Shown here: piece by piece, positions 8,839 through 17,350 of the stretch | Numbering within the stretch: the first letter of the stretch is position 1 | How the letters are laid out: the number at the start of each line of letters is the position of its first letter | Assembly (NCBI RefSeq): GCF_003332305.1 | Contig: NZ_QOIO01000004.1 | Span: 1 to 64,000, forward strand | Origin: Microvirga aerophila | GTDB lineage: Bacteria; Pseudomonadota; Alphaproteobacteria; Rhizobiales; Beijerinckiaceae | DNA length: 64,000 nt | Direction of reading: 5' to 3' | Translations under genes and position numbers: made by a program | Notes under the pieces: generated by a model | What the model was told of the DNA's origin: nothing | What the model saw: the letters and a program-made list of their open reading frames with translations, nothing else | Databases searched by the model: none

Positions 8839-9800
8839 CTATTGCTGATTGGCGGCGGGCGGCAGCGTCTCCTTCGCGAAGCCGACCCTAGTGCAGTTTC
8901 GCCCTTCGCTTTTAGCCGCGTACAAGGCGCGATCTGCACGATAGAGAAGGGAGCTTCGGTCGTCGTGCGCTAAAGCCTCGGCGACGCCGGCGCTGAAAGT
9001 GTAGGGCAATCGGGAGGGGCTTGCGTCACATTTGGCGGGGGGAAGTCCGCTCTGAAACGATCGATGATGCGCGCGGCCTCGTTGAGTCTGACGCCCGGAA
9101 GCAGCAGTAGGAACTCCTCGCCACCAGTCCGCCCGATTTGATCCTGTGACCTCAGCCTCTCGCGGCAAATATTGGCGAAATGCTGGAGGACCATATCGCC
9201 AGCGTCATGCCCGTAGGTATCGTTGATGGCCTTGAAGCGATCGATGTCGATGATGGCGACGCACAGGCCGGAGGTTGCGGGCTCATTCCCCGCGAGTGCT
9301 CCATCCAGCAGCTCGAGGATATGGCGACGGTTCGGCAAGCCGGTCAGCAGATCGGTCCGCGATGCCTGAAGAGCCTCTTCGTGAGCCTTGCGTAACGTCT
9401 TTTCATTCTGCTTCAAGGCCGTGATATCCGCCCCGACGGTGAGGACCCAACCGTTGGGAAGGATCGTATGATCCATCCAGAACCACCGGCCATCCATGAA
9501 ATCGGTCTCGAATGACTTGCGCGGGGTGCTCCGCCGCCGTGGAAGGGTTCTGGCAATCAGCGCCTCAACGTCACCGCCATCGATCCTGACCCCGATCCCG
9601 TTTTTGGCTCCGTACCGGAGAATGTCCGTGAACGTGAGGGGTCCCTCGTATCCCTTCAGGAAGATGCCTTGATAGGTCTTGTTCGCGTAGCGGAGGCGGT
9701 CCTCGGCGTCATAGATGGATATTGCCTGCCCACTTTCCGTGAGGGCCTCCAGGAGATGACGGATGGCCACATCGTCGAGACTTATGGGGAGTTTGAACAT
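8839..9800 (-). pseudogene. PAS-GGDEF diguanylate cyclase interrupted by a frameshift
   Basis: The first frame (9800 down to about 9040) encodes a PAS-like sensor (SGQAISIYDAEDRLRYANKTYQ), then DLLTGLPNRRH and GRTGGEEFLLLLPG, the GGEEF active site of a cyclic-di-GMP synthase. The reading then shifts: the conserved GGDEF tail LPYTFSAGVAEA...YRADRALYAAKSEGRN is read in the -1 frame and ends at 8839. The switch falls at a run of six C on the coding strand (9037-9042), where one more C would restore one frame. It could be a real null allele, polymerase or ribosome slippage, or a sequencing error. In the shifted protein the catalytic motif is present but the final strands are lost. Confidence 0.8.
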
Positions 9801-10183
9801 CGAGCCACAGGAAAGAGAGAACGGAAGTCTGGAACCATCAATTCTGCCGGATCACAGACAATAGTTCTCGGGCAATAAGCGGCCCAATCGGCCGAAACTA
9901 TGACAGCAAGGTGAGACGTTGCAAAGTGAGGGAGACATGCAGAAAAGACCAAGCTGCTGTTGTGTTTCCGTCTGCCGTTCTGCTGCGGCTGAGCGAAAAA
10001 GATGGGACTGGCTTTCGGTTGGCATCCTCGGGCTTGCGCTTCAAGACAACAGGCAAGAGCTCCAAGGTGCGGGCATTCGGCCCCGTATACGGTCCAGTTG
10101 GTTTGGCACTGCATAGCTGAGCCGCCAGGAAGCCCCGCACAACGGCAAGGATCGGCATGGGTCGCCTGCGGCTCACAGGTTCG
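9801..10183. other. Intergenic region, 383 bases, no gene seen
   Basis: Upstream of the diguanylate cyclase and downstream of the 10184-10603 gene. Short open frames on the plus strand here show no family resemblance or ribosome site. Presumably holds the cyclase promoter. Confidence 0.45.
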
Positions 10184-10603
10184 TTATGAGAGGCGGCCCT
10201 GCGACCAGTCGAAGCCTTGCCAGACATTCCCGAGCGCCCCACGGGCGACGTAGACGGAGGGCACATCGGCCGGTGTCGGGAGTTCCTTCGGGGCCCGTCG
10301 TTCGGCTGCCCCGAGTAGCCTGATCCGGAACCGCATGCTGGCGTCTTTGAGCAAGCGCAGCTTTCGGGCGAGGGGCTGCGAACCTACGGAACTGTCGACG
10401 ACCAGGGCGCTCGCTGCGGCGTATAGATCGTCGGCGGCGGCTTCGACCCCAGGATCTCGTCCAAGCCAACTCATCACATCGACCACGAGAACCCGCAGCT
10501 TCTGCAGTTCGGCCTCGCTGCTCTCCTTCGCAATGGCATCAACTGCCAGTTCGATCGATCCGAGTCTGTTGTCGATGGTTTCGGCAAAGGTTTTGGGCGT
10601 CAT
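10184..10603 (-). CDS. Hypothetical protein, 139 aa
   Basis: I do not recognise this protein. It looks mostly helical, soluble and leucine/alanine rich, with no signal peptide or membrane segment; MTPKTFAETIDNRLGSIELAVDAI suggests a helical bundle start. The ATG is preceded by CTCCAGGAGGTGAAAGCCT, a near-consensus ribosome site, which supports it as a real gene. It stands alone between long spacers. Confidence 0.65.
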   Translation of the reverse strand: MTPKTFAETIDNRLGSIELAVDAIAKESSEAELQKLRVLVVDVMSWLGRDPGVEAAADDLYAAASALVVDSSVGSQPLARKLRLLKDASMRFRIRLLGAAERRAPKELPTPADVPSVYVARGALGNVWQGFDWSQGRLS

Positions 10604-10830
10604 AGGCTTTCACCTCCTGGAGAGACCGGTCCTCACCTTGTCCGGTTGGCCAGCCTGAGGAAGCATGGACTTTTATGGTTAATGAAGAGTTAGAAAACGG
10701 GCTTCAGGCGTGCTCTCAACTGCGCAAATTGCTGGAAAATACAGGCTTTGGAGATATCAGCCGCACTATTCGGTTCCGGCCCGCGATGCTGTCGCGGCAG
10801 GGCCAAGGTGAGAGGCGTTTAGCCTGATGA

Positions 10831-11271
10831 TCATCGCATCAAGCGGGAATGCTCGACGCTGAGGCAGCGGTTCATCACCACCTGGATGCCGGCGCTCTCG
10901 GCCCGCCGGGCGGCGTCAGGATGCATAATGCCAAGCTGTAACCAGAGGGCAGGGGCCCCGATGGCAATCGCCTCTTCGACGATGCCTGGGATGTATTCCG
11001 GGCGGCGGAAGACGTTGACGAGATCGATCGGTTCTCCGATGTCCTTCAACTGAGCCCGGAAAGGCTCACCATTGAGGCTCTGGCCTATGGCCGTAGGGTT
11101 GACCGGGATGAGCCTGTAGCCCACTCTGTTCAGGTAGCTCATGACGCCGAAGCTGGGTCGCCACGGGTCAATGCTTGCGCCCACGACCGCAATCGTCTTC
11201 GTCCGCTCGAGGATGTGGCGGAGATAGTCTGGCGCGTAGGCCCGGTGGTCGATGCTGGTCTGAACCTGCAT
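10831..11271 (-). CDS. CoA-binding protein, YccU-like
   Basis: A 146-residue Rossmann-fold protein of the CoA-binding family. The segment TIAVVGASIDPWRPSFGVMSYL carries the nucleotide-loop pattern VGAS, followed by GYRLIPVNP and LVNVFRRPE typical of the family. Members bind coenzyme A; their physiological role is poorly known. Length fits the family. GGAGG precedes the ATG. Divergent from the HARP-like gene at 11408. Confidence 0.85.
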   Translation of the reverse strand: MQVQTSIDHRAYAPDYLRHILERTKTIAVVGASIDPWRPSFGVMSYLNRVGYRLIPVNPTAIGQSLNGEPFRAQLKDIGEPIDLVNVFRRPEYIPGIVEEAIAIGAPALWLQLGIMHPDAARRAESAGIQVVMNRCLSVEHSRLMR

Positions 11272-11407
11272 GGGAATCCTCCATTATCCAATTGGTATTG
11301 GTCGAGGCGGGTTCCATGGAGAGGCGGGTGGCGGATCAAAAGCCACTCCATGACGGTTGTGACCATTGATGGCGCGGTGTCGCGCAGGTCAGTGCAGGAC
11401 CCTGTTC

Positions 11408-12313
11408 ATGGAGATATCCTCCACCTTTCAGATCACGCCGTCGGAAGGTGAGAAGCTGGGCGCTTTCGCGAAGTTTCCCTATGATCGGGAACTGGTGAGA
11501 CGGTTTCGCGAAACCTTCCCACGGGCGAAATGGCGCGCTGACGAGGAGGCTTGGTGGGTTCCCGGAACGACGGCTGCGCGCAGGCTCGACACATGGATGT
11601 CACAGGAGCTCGAGACCCTTGACCGGCATGCGGACGCCAAGGGGCGTGATGCCTTTACGTTTGATCCGCTGGAGAGCCCTTATCTGTCGGTTGCCGATGA
11701 TCTGAGGGTTCGTACTCCGTATTCGCGCACCATCGTCGAGGCCATGCGGGCGATCCCATGGGCTTGGTGGGATTCCGACAAAAGGGTGTGGCGCATCCCG
11801 TTTCGTTCCTACGAAGCCTTGCGGCTTCGCTGGCCGGAGATCGAAGATGCAGCGCGGCGCAATGAGCCGGAGGAGAAGCGAAAGCGGCAGGCTGATCGGA
11901 AAAGCCAGGAGGCGGGGAGAAGCGCGGTGCTTCAGGCGGAACGCCGCCGCAGGCGTTACCCGGTGCCGGGCGACGATCTTCCGCCGCTGGACCAGCCCGT
12001 TGCAACGCTCTCGTGGGGCGTTGTCGTGTTCGAGGATATCGGGAGCGAGCAGATCGATGAGGGGGCCGTGAAGGATCTTTATCCCCATATCGACAACGAC
12101 CTTAGCCGCTACGTGTGGGCGAGGTGGCGCATGCCGGAGCTATGGGAGGTCTACCGTACCAAGGCCAGCCATGATGAGGACGGTCTGGCGCTGCGTTCTA
12201 GCAGGGGATGGTGGTTGCCGAACCGGGAGGAGCTGCAGGAGCGAGGGCGCAAGCTGCGGGAAATGGAACGGGCCCAGCGCTCGCGCAATCATGCGCGAAG
12301 CACCGAAGCTTAG
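11408..12313 (+). CDS. Protein with two HARP-like segments, no helicase domain
   Basis: A 301-residue soluble protein. Residues about 21-63 (FPYDRELVRRFRETFPRAKW then WWVPGTTAARRL) and 99-142 (VRTPYSRTIVEAMRAIPWAW then VWRIPFRSYEAL) are two copies of the pattern seen in HARP domains of SMARCAL1-type annealing helicases: a basic/aromatic helix, a W-rich turn and a strand. In those proteins HARP binds forked or single-stranded DNA. Here no ATPase follows; residues 150-185 are charged helix. The ORF can be extended to 11366 but MEISSTF at 11408 is the better start. Convergent with ssb through a shared terminator. The domain call is by eye. Confidence 0.6.
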   Translation: MEISSTFQITPSEGEKLGAFAKFPYDRELVRRFRETFPRAKWRADEEAWWVPGTTAARRLDTWMSQELETLDRHADAKGRDAFTFDPLESPYLSVADDLRVRTPYSRTIVEAMRAIPWAWWDSDKRVWRIPFRSYEALRLRWPEIEDAARRNEPEEKRKRQADRKSQEAGRSAVLQAERRRRRYPVPGDDLPPLDQPVATLSWGVVVFEDIGSEQIDEGAVKDLYPHIDNDLSRYVWARWRMPELWEVYRTKASHDEDGLALRSSRGWWLPNREELQERGRKLREMERAQRSRNHARSTEA

Positions 12314-12342
12314 CGGCGTTTCGCAGAAGCCTTCGCGTCAAT

Positions 12343-12371
12343 AAAAAATCCGGGCGCGAGGCCCGGATTTT
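12343..12371. terminator. Bidirectional intrinsic terminator between HARP-like gene and ssb
   Basis: AAAATCCGGGC and GCCCGGATTTT pair around a short GCGAG loop, with A-run on the left and T-run on the right, so it can work for both convergent genes. Confidence 0.85.
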
Positions 12372-12392
12372 CGCAAAGCTCGAAGACAGCTC

Positions 12393-12893
12393 CTAGAATG
12401 GAATGTCGTCGTCCAAATCCGTATAACGGGAGCCTGCACCCGCTGCGGCGGGTTTTCTGTCCATGGGGGAGGAGCGACCGAAGTCGCCGCCGCGGCTGAT
12501 CTGGCCCGGCTCCTCCTCGCCAAACTCCGAGGCGCCGCCGCCGCGGCTGTCCAGAATCGTCAGCTCGCCGCGGAAGCGCTGCAGCACGATCTCGGTGGTG
12601 TACTTCTCCTGCCCCTGCTGGTCCTGCCACTTGCGCGTCTGCAGCTGGCCCTCAAGATACACCTTCGAGCCCTTCTTCAGGTACTGTTCCGCTACCCGCG
12701 CCAGGTTCTCGTTGAAGATCACCACCGAGTGCCACTCGGTCTTCTCCTTGCGCTCCCCCGACCCCTTGTCCTTCCACGTCTCAGAGGTCGCAATCCGCAG
12801 GTTCACCACCGGCTCGCCCGAGTTCAGGCGCCGCACCTCAGGGTCCCGCCCCAGGTTCCCCACCAAGATCACCTTGTTCACGCTGCCAGCCAT
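12393..12893 (-). CDS. ssb: Single-stranded DNA-binding protein
   Basis: A 166-residue SSB. Residues 1-110 form the OB fold ([51 protein letters not shown]), followed by a glycine-rich linker and the acidic tip DLDDDIPF that recruits repair partners. It binds exposed single strands in replication and recombination. A perfect LexA box lies about 94 bases before the start, so expression is probably DNA-damage inducible. Its position at the edge of a recombination block suggests a repair role; whether it is the only SSB of the genome cannot be told here. Confidence 0.95.
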   Translation of the reverse strand: MAGSVNKVILVGNLGRDPEVRRLNSGEPVVNLRIATSETWKDKGSGERKEKTEWHSVVIFNENLARVAEQYLKKGSKVYLEGQLQTRKWQDQQGQEKYTTEIVLQRFRGELTILDSRGGGASEFGEEEPGQISRGGDFGRSSPMDRKPAAAGAGSRYTDLDDDIPF

Positions 12894-12986
12894 GACTGTT
12901 TCTCCACTTCTCTCTCCCTGATCGGCGGCTGCGCCAGATCCGGGTCTGTTTTACGCTCTCCTGTCCCGGCTGGGACATCACCAAGT

Positions 12987-13001
12987 GTTCTACATTTGTT
13001 C
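12987..13001 (-). promoter_or_regulatory. LexA (SOS) box upstream of ssb
   Basis: GTTC TACATTT GTTC: exact match to the alphaproteobacterial SOS consensus GTTC-N7-GTTC, 94 bases before the ssb start on the minus strand. Confidence 0.85.
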
Positions 13002-13078
13002 CAAGGAAAATTCAAGCTGAGAAGCGTGCCGCGGATGAGCGTGTGCAGGATGCCTTGAGAGGCGATTAATAGAAGAAA

Positions 13079-13110
13079 CGCCGGCATCCAATGGTCTCGG
13101 AAGCCGGCGT
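13079..13110 (-). terminator. Hairpin terminator after the 79-aa gene
   Basis: ACGCCGGC at 13079-13086 pairs with GCCGGCGT at 13103-13110. Read on the minus strand it is followed by TTTCTTCTATT, and it lies just past the 3' end of the gene at 13146-13385. Confidence 0.6.
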
Positions 13111-13145
13111 TCATGGAAGCTTAGCCAGTCCCTCCTAAGCCGTCG

Positions 13146-13385
13146 TTATGCGGCGTCGGAGAGGTTCGCCGGCGTTTCGACGACGTCATATGCCGGCAGA
13201 ATTGTGGTGAGGGGCTTAAGCGCTTCCAGAAGTCTTTGTTCCTGCACCTCATGCATGAGAGCTATGGCTGTTCGCGCGTCGTCTCGAAACAACTCTTTTG
13301 TTTCTTCCGACGCATTCTCCCAAGCAGCCGCGTTGTCCTGCACGTCATAAAATGCCCGAGCGACATGCTCGATCTGGTTTTCCAT
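13146..13385 (-). CDS. Hypothetical protein, 79 aa
   Basis: Not recognised. A small acidic helical protein (MENQIEHVARAFYDVQDN, then WENASEETKELFRDDAR). No signal or membrane segment. It has its own terminator at 13079-13110 and sits with other small minus-strand genes in the recombination block. The Y-D-V-Q-x-x-A-A-W pattern resembles short plasmid or island proteins of unknown function. Confidence 0.55.
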   Translation of the reverse strand: MENQIEHVARAFYDVQDNAAAWENASEETKELFRDDARTAIALMHEVQEQRLLEALKPLTTILPAYDVVETPANLSDAA

Positions 13386-13563
13386 TGATGCCCCACTGGT
13401 GCTTTAGCGTTGTTTTTTCGCGTTAGCTCTTCGTGGCATGTTTGATTCGCGCCTTAACGAAGAACCTTCGACGCAGGGCTTTTAAGGTTAAGCTTTGGAT
13501 TCGACAATTTACCCAAAGAGGTACCCCTACCTCAAACGGGTTATTGTCTCTGCAAATTAACGC

Positions 13564-13588
13564 GGCGGCGACAGAAACTGTCGCCGCC
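13564..13588 (-). terminator. Perfect 11-bp stem terminator
   Basis: GGCGGCGACAG pairs exactly with CTGTCGCCGCC over a three-base loop. On the minus strand it follows the gene at 13615-13890 and leads into GCGTTAATTTGC, only moderately T-rich. Confidence 0.7.
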
Positions 13589-13614
13589 TCAGATGCATGT
13601 CCTGTCCTCGATCG

Positions 13615-13890
13615 TTACTCAGCAGCCTGCAGATAGACGACCTTCGTCTGCTCGTTGTGCACGTCGCGCAGCGTTTGCGCCATATAGTTCAGCCGCTCGA
13701 TTGCCTTCTCGAGTTCGAGCCGCGAGCCCTCGTTGAGATCGTAAGCCTGACGACCCCGATAAAGGCGGTTCACCTGGCTTTCCATTTCGGCCGTCGCCTC
13801 ATGAAGCCGATGGACAAGGTTATCGGCGATCACGTCGGCATTGCTGTCCACGACGCAGAAACCGACGTGGCTTGCACGGATATTAGACAT
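13615..13890 (-). CDS. Hypothetical protein, 91 aa
   Basis: Not recognised. Residues 1-25 (ASHVGFCVVDSNADVI) look like a beta pair and the remainder is helical with heptad character (LEKAIERLNYMAQTLRDVHNEQ). Cytoplasmic by appearance. It has a clear terminator 27 bases past its stop. A near-miss GTTC-N8-GTTC lies about 22 bases before its start (13912-13927); the spacing is one base too long for a canonical LexA box. Confidence 0.6.
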   Translation of the reverse strand: MSNIRASHVGFCVVDSNADVIADNLVHRLHEATAEMESQVNRLYRGRQAYDLNEGSRLELEKAIERLNYMAQTLRDVHNEQTKVVYLQAAE

Positions 13891-13925
13891 CGGATGAAAC
13901 CTCTTCTTGTCGTTCTTCTTACGGT

Positions 13926-14312
13926 TCAGGCAACGGCCCTATGCTCATGCTCGACGAGACAGCCAAGCTGGCGGGCCAATGAGTGTTTTGTGGCTGGCCC
14001 CACCCAAGGGAGGGACGCTAGATAGTCGAGCCGGTCGGAACTGCCGAGATATTCCTCGTAGAGACGGCTGCGCTCGCGCCAGATCCAGTCGATGGCGTCC
14101 GCCTTGCCGGGATGGCGCAGGCCAAGCCTGCTCGTTGAGCCAAAGGAAAGGGCTCTCATGCAGCGCTCATAGGTGCGGCGGCCAACGCTGGGTGTGACGC
14201 TCGCCCGGCAGATCGCATGGATCACGGACTGGGCGAATTCCTCCGCCGTGCCCGGAGTCGAGGGAGCCAAGTGATGGTCTAGCCCCTGCATGCCAAATTC
14301 GAAATCGCTCAT
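13926..14312 (-). CDS. Helix-hairpin-helix protein of unknown function, 128 aa
   Basis: Not a named family to me, but RLDYLASLPWVGPATKHSLA near residues 94-113 is a convincing helix-hairpin-helix: the L-P-W-V-G-P-A-T-K turn is the type that contacts the DNA backbone non-specifically in repair proteins. The part before it is basic and helical (GRRTYERCMRAL, GLRHPGKADAIDWIWRERSRLYEEYL). ATG 14312 has GGGTGA just upstream; a TTG four codons earlier is less likely. Sits among SOS-associated genes, so a DNA-repair role is plausible. Confidence 0.62.
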   Translation of the reverse strand: MSDFEFGMQGLDHHLAPSTPGTAEEFAQSVIHAICRASVTPSVGRRTYERCMRALSFGSTSRLGLRHPGKADAIDWIWRERSRLYEEYLGSSDRLDYLASLPWVGPATKHSLARQLGCLVEHEHRAVA

Positions 14313-14339
14313 GGTTTCACCCAAAGCTCGGCCTTCAAT

Positions 14340-14945
14340 TCACCTGATGCTCCAGGCGGCCTGGAACAGTCGAACCAGCTTCGTGCCGGTCTTGTGGATT
14401 CGGCGCGATGTTCGCCATGGGAGGGCCTTCGTCCTCGCCATATCCATATGAGAATCTCGTAACCGCGTGTTTGCGGAAAACACTCGCGCGCCTGCAAGAA
14501 AAGGTCTGCGCAAGTTCTCGTCCGACGCGTATGAACCCAGTGTCTTCGCGGGTTTTTCAGCACGCCCGGCCTCCCATAAGATGGGATTGGGTTCCGCGGA
14601 ATGCAAGATCGGACGCACCAACGGAGCCGGGTTTTCGTTCCTCTTCGACGGCTTTGGCCACACGGCGATTTCACCGCGCGCCATCCTGAATGTTTGGGCC
14701 AGATCAGTGCCCGTCTCGAAGTTGTAGACGGAAGCCGCGCACGTGAAGGCTTCAGCAAAAGCGGTCATAGAGCACCAGCTCTTTTCCGCCATGTGCAAAG
14801 GCCAGGACCAAAGGCCGTCATCGCGGCGATTGGCCAAGCTTTCACGCTCGATGAAATAGCCGGTCGTCTTGTGCTCAAGTCCGTCTTCGGTCACGAGCCA
14901 GTCTTCGTTCTCGAAGATTGCCTGCTCTGCTGCCATCGTCGCCAT
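14340..14945 (-). CDS. Hypothetical protein with LexA box, 201 aa
   Basis: Not recognised. The N-terminal 75 residues (ENEDWLVTEDGLEHKTTGYFIERESLA, LWSWPLHMAEKSW) look like a small mixed fold rich in tryptophan; the C-terminal half is basic and probably less ordered. ATG 14945 (MATMAAEQ) has GAGGGTG upstream; extension to 15005 is possible but lacks a site. An exact LexA box lies 71 bases upstream, so it is a likely SOS gene. Ends 27 bases before the helix-hairpin-helix gene, so the two are probably co-transcribed. Confidence 0.6.
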   Translation of the reverse strand: MATMAAEQAIFENEDWLVTEDGLEHKTTGYFIERESLANRRDDGLWSWPLHMAEKSWCSMTAFAEAFTCAASVYNFETGTDLAQTFRMARGEIAVWPKPSKRNENPAPLVRPILHSAEPNPILWEAGRAEKPAKTLGSYASDENLRRPFLAGARVFSANTRLRDSHMDMARTKALPWRTSRRIHKTGTKLVRLFQAAWSIR

Positions 14946-15015
14946 GCCGACACCCTCTGGAAGGCAGGCCGGGCCCGCCTCATTGACGCCAAATCTCAAG
15001 TGCATTTACTAACTG

Positions 15016-15030
15016 GAACAAACCAAGAAC
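15016..15030. promoter_or_regulatory. LexA (SOS) box between 201-aa gene and Rad50-like operon
   Basis: GAAC AAACCAA GAAC, an exact SOS consensus. It is 71 bases before the minus-strand gene at 14945 and 204 bases before the plus-strand operon at 15234, so it could govern one or both divergent units. Confidence 0.8.
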
Positions 15031-15233
15031 ATACCGCTAGCAGCCCACGTGTCAAGCAAACGTGGCGTCTTGAGACTGTAATCTTGGAGTAACCGCCACT
15101 ATGTGGGGGATGGAGCGGCAGGATTGAAGGGATCCTCTATGATCCGGCCGAAATTGAGGCGAAGGTTTCAAGCTTGAATACGGCCCAGCTTGACTGCGCC
15201 TCATTGACTGCAACGCAACGGAGCCATCTTGGA

Positions 15234-15530
15234 ATGACCAGTCTGACGCGCCTGGAATCGGACACCCTCAGGCGACTCGAAGAGATGCGCTCCACCTTCG
15301 ACAAGCTTCGCGCGGAGCGCATCCGGGCGGAAGGCGAGGTCGACCGCCTGACCCACGAGCTCGACCGGGCGCGGGAACTCGCCAGGACTGAGTTCGGCAC
15401 CGATGACGAGGCGGAGATCCAGCGCCTGATCGAGGGTGCGCTGGCGCAAAACGCCAAGCTTGTTGAGGATTTCGGTATGGCGCTGCGGGACATCGAAGCC
15501 CGCCTGAAGCAGCTCGGAGGCGAGCCTTGA
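15234..15530 (+). CDS. Small coiled-coil protein preceding Rad50-like ATPase
   Basis: A 98-residue protein that is almost all coiled coil (LESDTLRRLEEMRSTFDKLR, then EGEVDRLTHELDRARELA), with a second helix near 62-95. No cysteine pair after ATG 15234. Its TGA shares one base with the ATG of the Rad50-like gene (TGATG), so translation is coupled. It matches in character the returning arm of a Rad50/SbcC coil, which is short in the neighbouring protein. I therefore infer it pairs with that ATPase. A TTG at 15174 could extend it by 20 residues. Confidence 0.7.
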   Translation: MTSLTRLESDTLRRLEEMRSTFDKLRAERIRAEGEVDRLTHELDRARELARTEFGTDDEAEIQRLIEGALAQNAKLVEDFGMALRDIEARLKQLGGEP

Positions 15531-17350
15531 TGGCTGTCGAGGGTATGGAGCACCATTTGGCTCGCGTGGAGGCCTCCGCTGCTCGCGCGGAGGGCCGCCG
15601 GGATGCCGTGGAAGCACGGATCAGCCAGCTTACGCGCGAGGTCGAGCTTGCCAAGGGACGACTCGCGGTCAAGGACGAGGTCGAGACGTTCATCGAAGCC
15701 GTGCACGGCAGCGCGAGCCGACGCAACCTGGCGGCCTTCGAGACCCTGCTCACCGCCCTTGTGCAGGAGGTGCTGCCTGGTGAGAAGCCGGTCGCGCTCG
15801 ACCTTTCGACGGAGCGCGGCCTGGCGTCCTTGGACATCTGCGTGGCGCGGCCGGACGGCTCCCTGGAAGACGTGTTGGAGGACAATGGCGGTGCCCTTAC
15901 CAACGTCATCGGCATGGCGCTGAGGCTGATCGCGGTCGTGAAGGCCGATGTGGCCCGTTTTCTGGCGCTCGACGAGGCGGATTGTTGGATCGCGCCAGAT
16001 CGCGTCGCCTCCTTCTACCGCGTGCTGGAGGACGGGGCAGCGCGCCTCGGCGTGCAGTGCCTTGCGGTATCGCACCATGATTTGTCCCAGTTCTCCGGGC
16101 AGTTCCATATCGCTCGCATCGTCGGTGAGCCGCTGTCCGGCGTCGATGTTCAGTCGGCGGATTGCAGCGCGGCATGGGACGAAGCAAAGCCAGGCTTGCG
16201 CTACATCCGCCTCGTCAATGTGCAGGCCTACAAGGATGCGACGCTTCATCTCGGTCCCGGCGTCAATGCGCTGATCGGGCCGAACAACCGCGGCAAGTCG
16301 ACCTTCATCCGGGCGCTGCGGGCGGTGTTCTATGGGGAGGCGCGGGACAGCTTAGTGCGGGCCGGCGCGAAGTCGGCAAGGGTCGAGATCGGGGTTGCCG
16401 GAAACCGGACCTTGCGCTTCCTGCGCCAGCCGCGCCGGACGCCGGTCAACATCTGGTCCCTGCATGAAGCGGATGGCTCCATCGTCGAGGAGCAGGGGAT
16501 GCGGTACGAGACCGGCGGCCGTACTGTCCCGGACTGGGTGGCGGACCTGTTTCAGATCAGGAAGGTGGAGGAGCTCGACGTTCACATCGCCCATCAGAAG
16601 TTCCCAGTCTTCCTCCTTGGCGAAACCGCCTCTCGTCGCTCGGCGGTGCTGTCGATCGGCCAGGAAGCAAGCTACATCCGCGACATGCTGGTCATTCACC
16701 GCGAGCGTTGCGTTCGGGACAGTGCCCTCGTGCGCAATGGCGAGCGAGAACTGATCTCCTTGACCGAAATGCTCGACGGCTTGAAGGAGCTTGAACCGCT
16801 GAAACAGCGGCTCGCTTCCACCCGCCGACAGATGGCGGAGATCAAGAGCGTCTCGGCGCATCTGCAGAACCTGCAGGTCCGCGCAGCGTCGCTGGTCGAG
16901 CTTCGAAAGAAACTCGCTGGGGCACAGGCGCGAGCCGAGATCACAAGCACATTGCCCGCCTCTGAGCGTCTCATCACGCTGACGAGCAATCTTGAGCGCG
17001 CGCGCGAGCGGGATCGCGTTGGCCGACAGGTTCTCGAACTTGCGGGCGCGCTGTCTCGCGCCAAGGCACGCCTTGCGTCCCTGAAGGCTCTCCCGGAGGC
17101 TGTTCCCGCTCTTGAAAACACATCCTCAGGTCAAAATATCCTAGGTCGCCTGGAGGAGTTTCGCAAAGCTGCCGCGATTGCCCAGGATCGGCTGGCTCGC
17201 ATTGATGAGGGCATCAAATCCGTGCAGGCTGACATGGCGCGCCTCATAGAGGATACCGGCGGGCTCTGCCCGACCTGCGGGTCTCCCGTCAGCGCCGACA
17301 ACCTTCTGGACCACCACGCCCATTCGCCTATGGAACGGTTAACCGCATGA
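15530..17350 (+). CDS. Circularly permuted Rad50/SbcC-like ATPase
   Basis: A 606-residue SMC-type ATPase with its halves in reversed order. Residues 1-60 are coiled coil; NGGALTNVIGMALRLIAV (about 119-136) is the ABC signature; RFLALDEADCW (about 143-153) is Walker B with the catalytic E; LAVSHHD (about 178-184) is the H-loop. Only then comes the start of the usual N-terminal half, YIRLVNVQAYKDATLHLGPG, with Walker A GPNNRGKST at 250-258, then coiled coil from about 400 to 575 and a zinc-hook GGLCPTCGSP (C580, C583) near the C-terminus. Standard Rad50 runs Walker A, coil, hook, coil, signature, Walker B. Both functional halves look intact. It is coupled to a small coiled-coil gene before it and overlaps the Mre11-like gene by four bases (ATGA), so a DNA-end processing complex is likely. 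Confidence 0.85.
   Translation: MAVEGMEHHLARVEASAARAEGRRDAVEARISQLTREVELAKGRLAVKDEVETFIEAVHGSASRRNLAAFETLLTALVQEVLPGEKPVALDLSTERGLASLDICVARPDGSLEDVLEDNGGALTNVIGMALRLIAVVKADVARFLALDEADCWIAPDRVASFYRVLEDGAARLGVQCLAVSHHDLSQFSGQFHIARIVGEPLSGVDVQSADCSAAWDEAKPGLRYIRLVNVQAYKDATLHLGPGVNALIGPNNRGKSTFIRALRAVFYGEARDSLVRAGAKSARVEIGVAGNRTLRFLRQPRRTPVNIWSLHEADGSIVEEQGMRYETGGRTVPDWVADLFQIRKVEELDVHIAHQKFPVFLLGETASRRSAVLSIGQEASYIRDMLVIHRERCVRDSALVRNGERELISLTEMLDGLKELEPLKQRLASTRRQMAEIKSVSAHLQNLQVRAASLVELRKKLAGAQARAEITSTLPASERLITLTSNLERARERDRVGRQVLELAGALSRAKARLASLKALPEAVPALENTSSGQNILGRLEEFRKAAAIAQDRLARIDEGIKSVQADMARLIEDTGGLCPTCGSPVSADNLLDHHAHSPMERLTA

Noticed and set aside
13912..13927. Possible fifth LexA box, GTTC-N8-GTTC
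   Set aside because: Spacer is eight bases, not seven.
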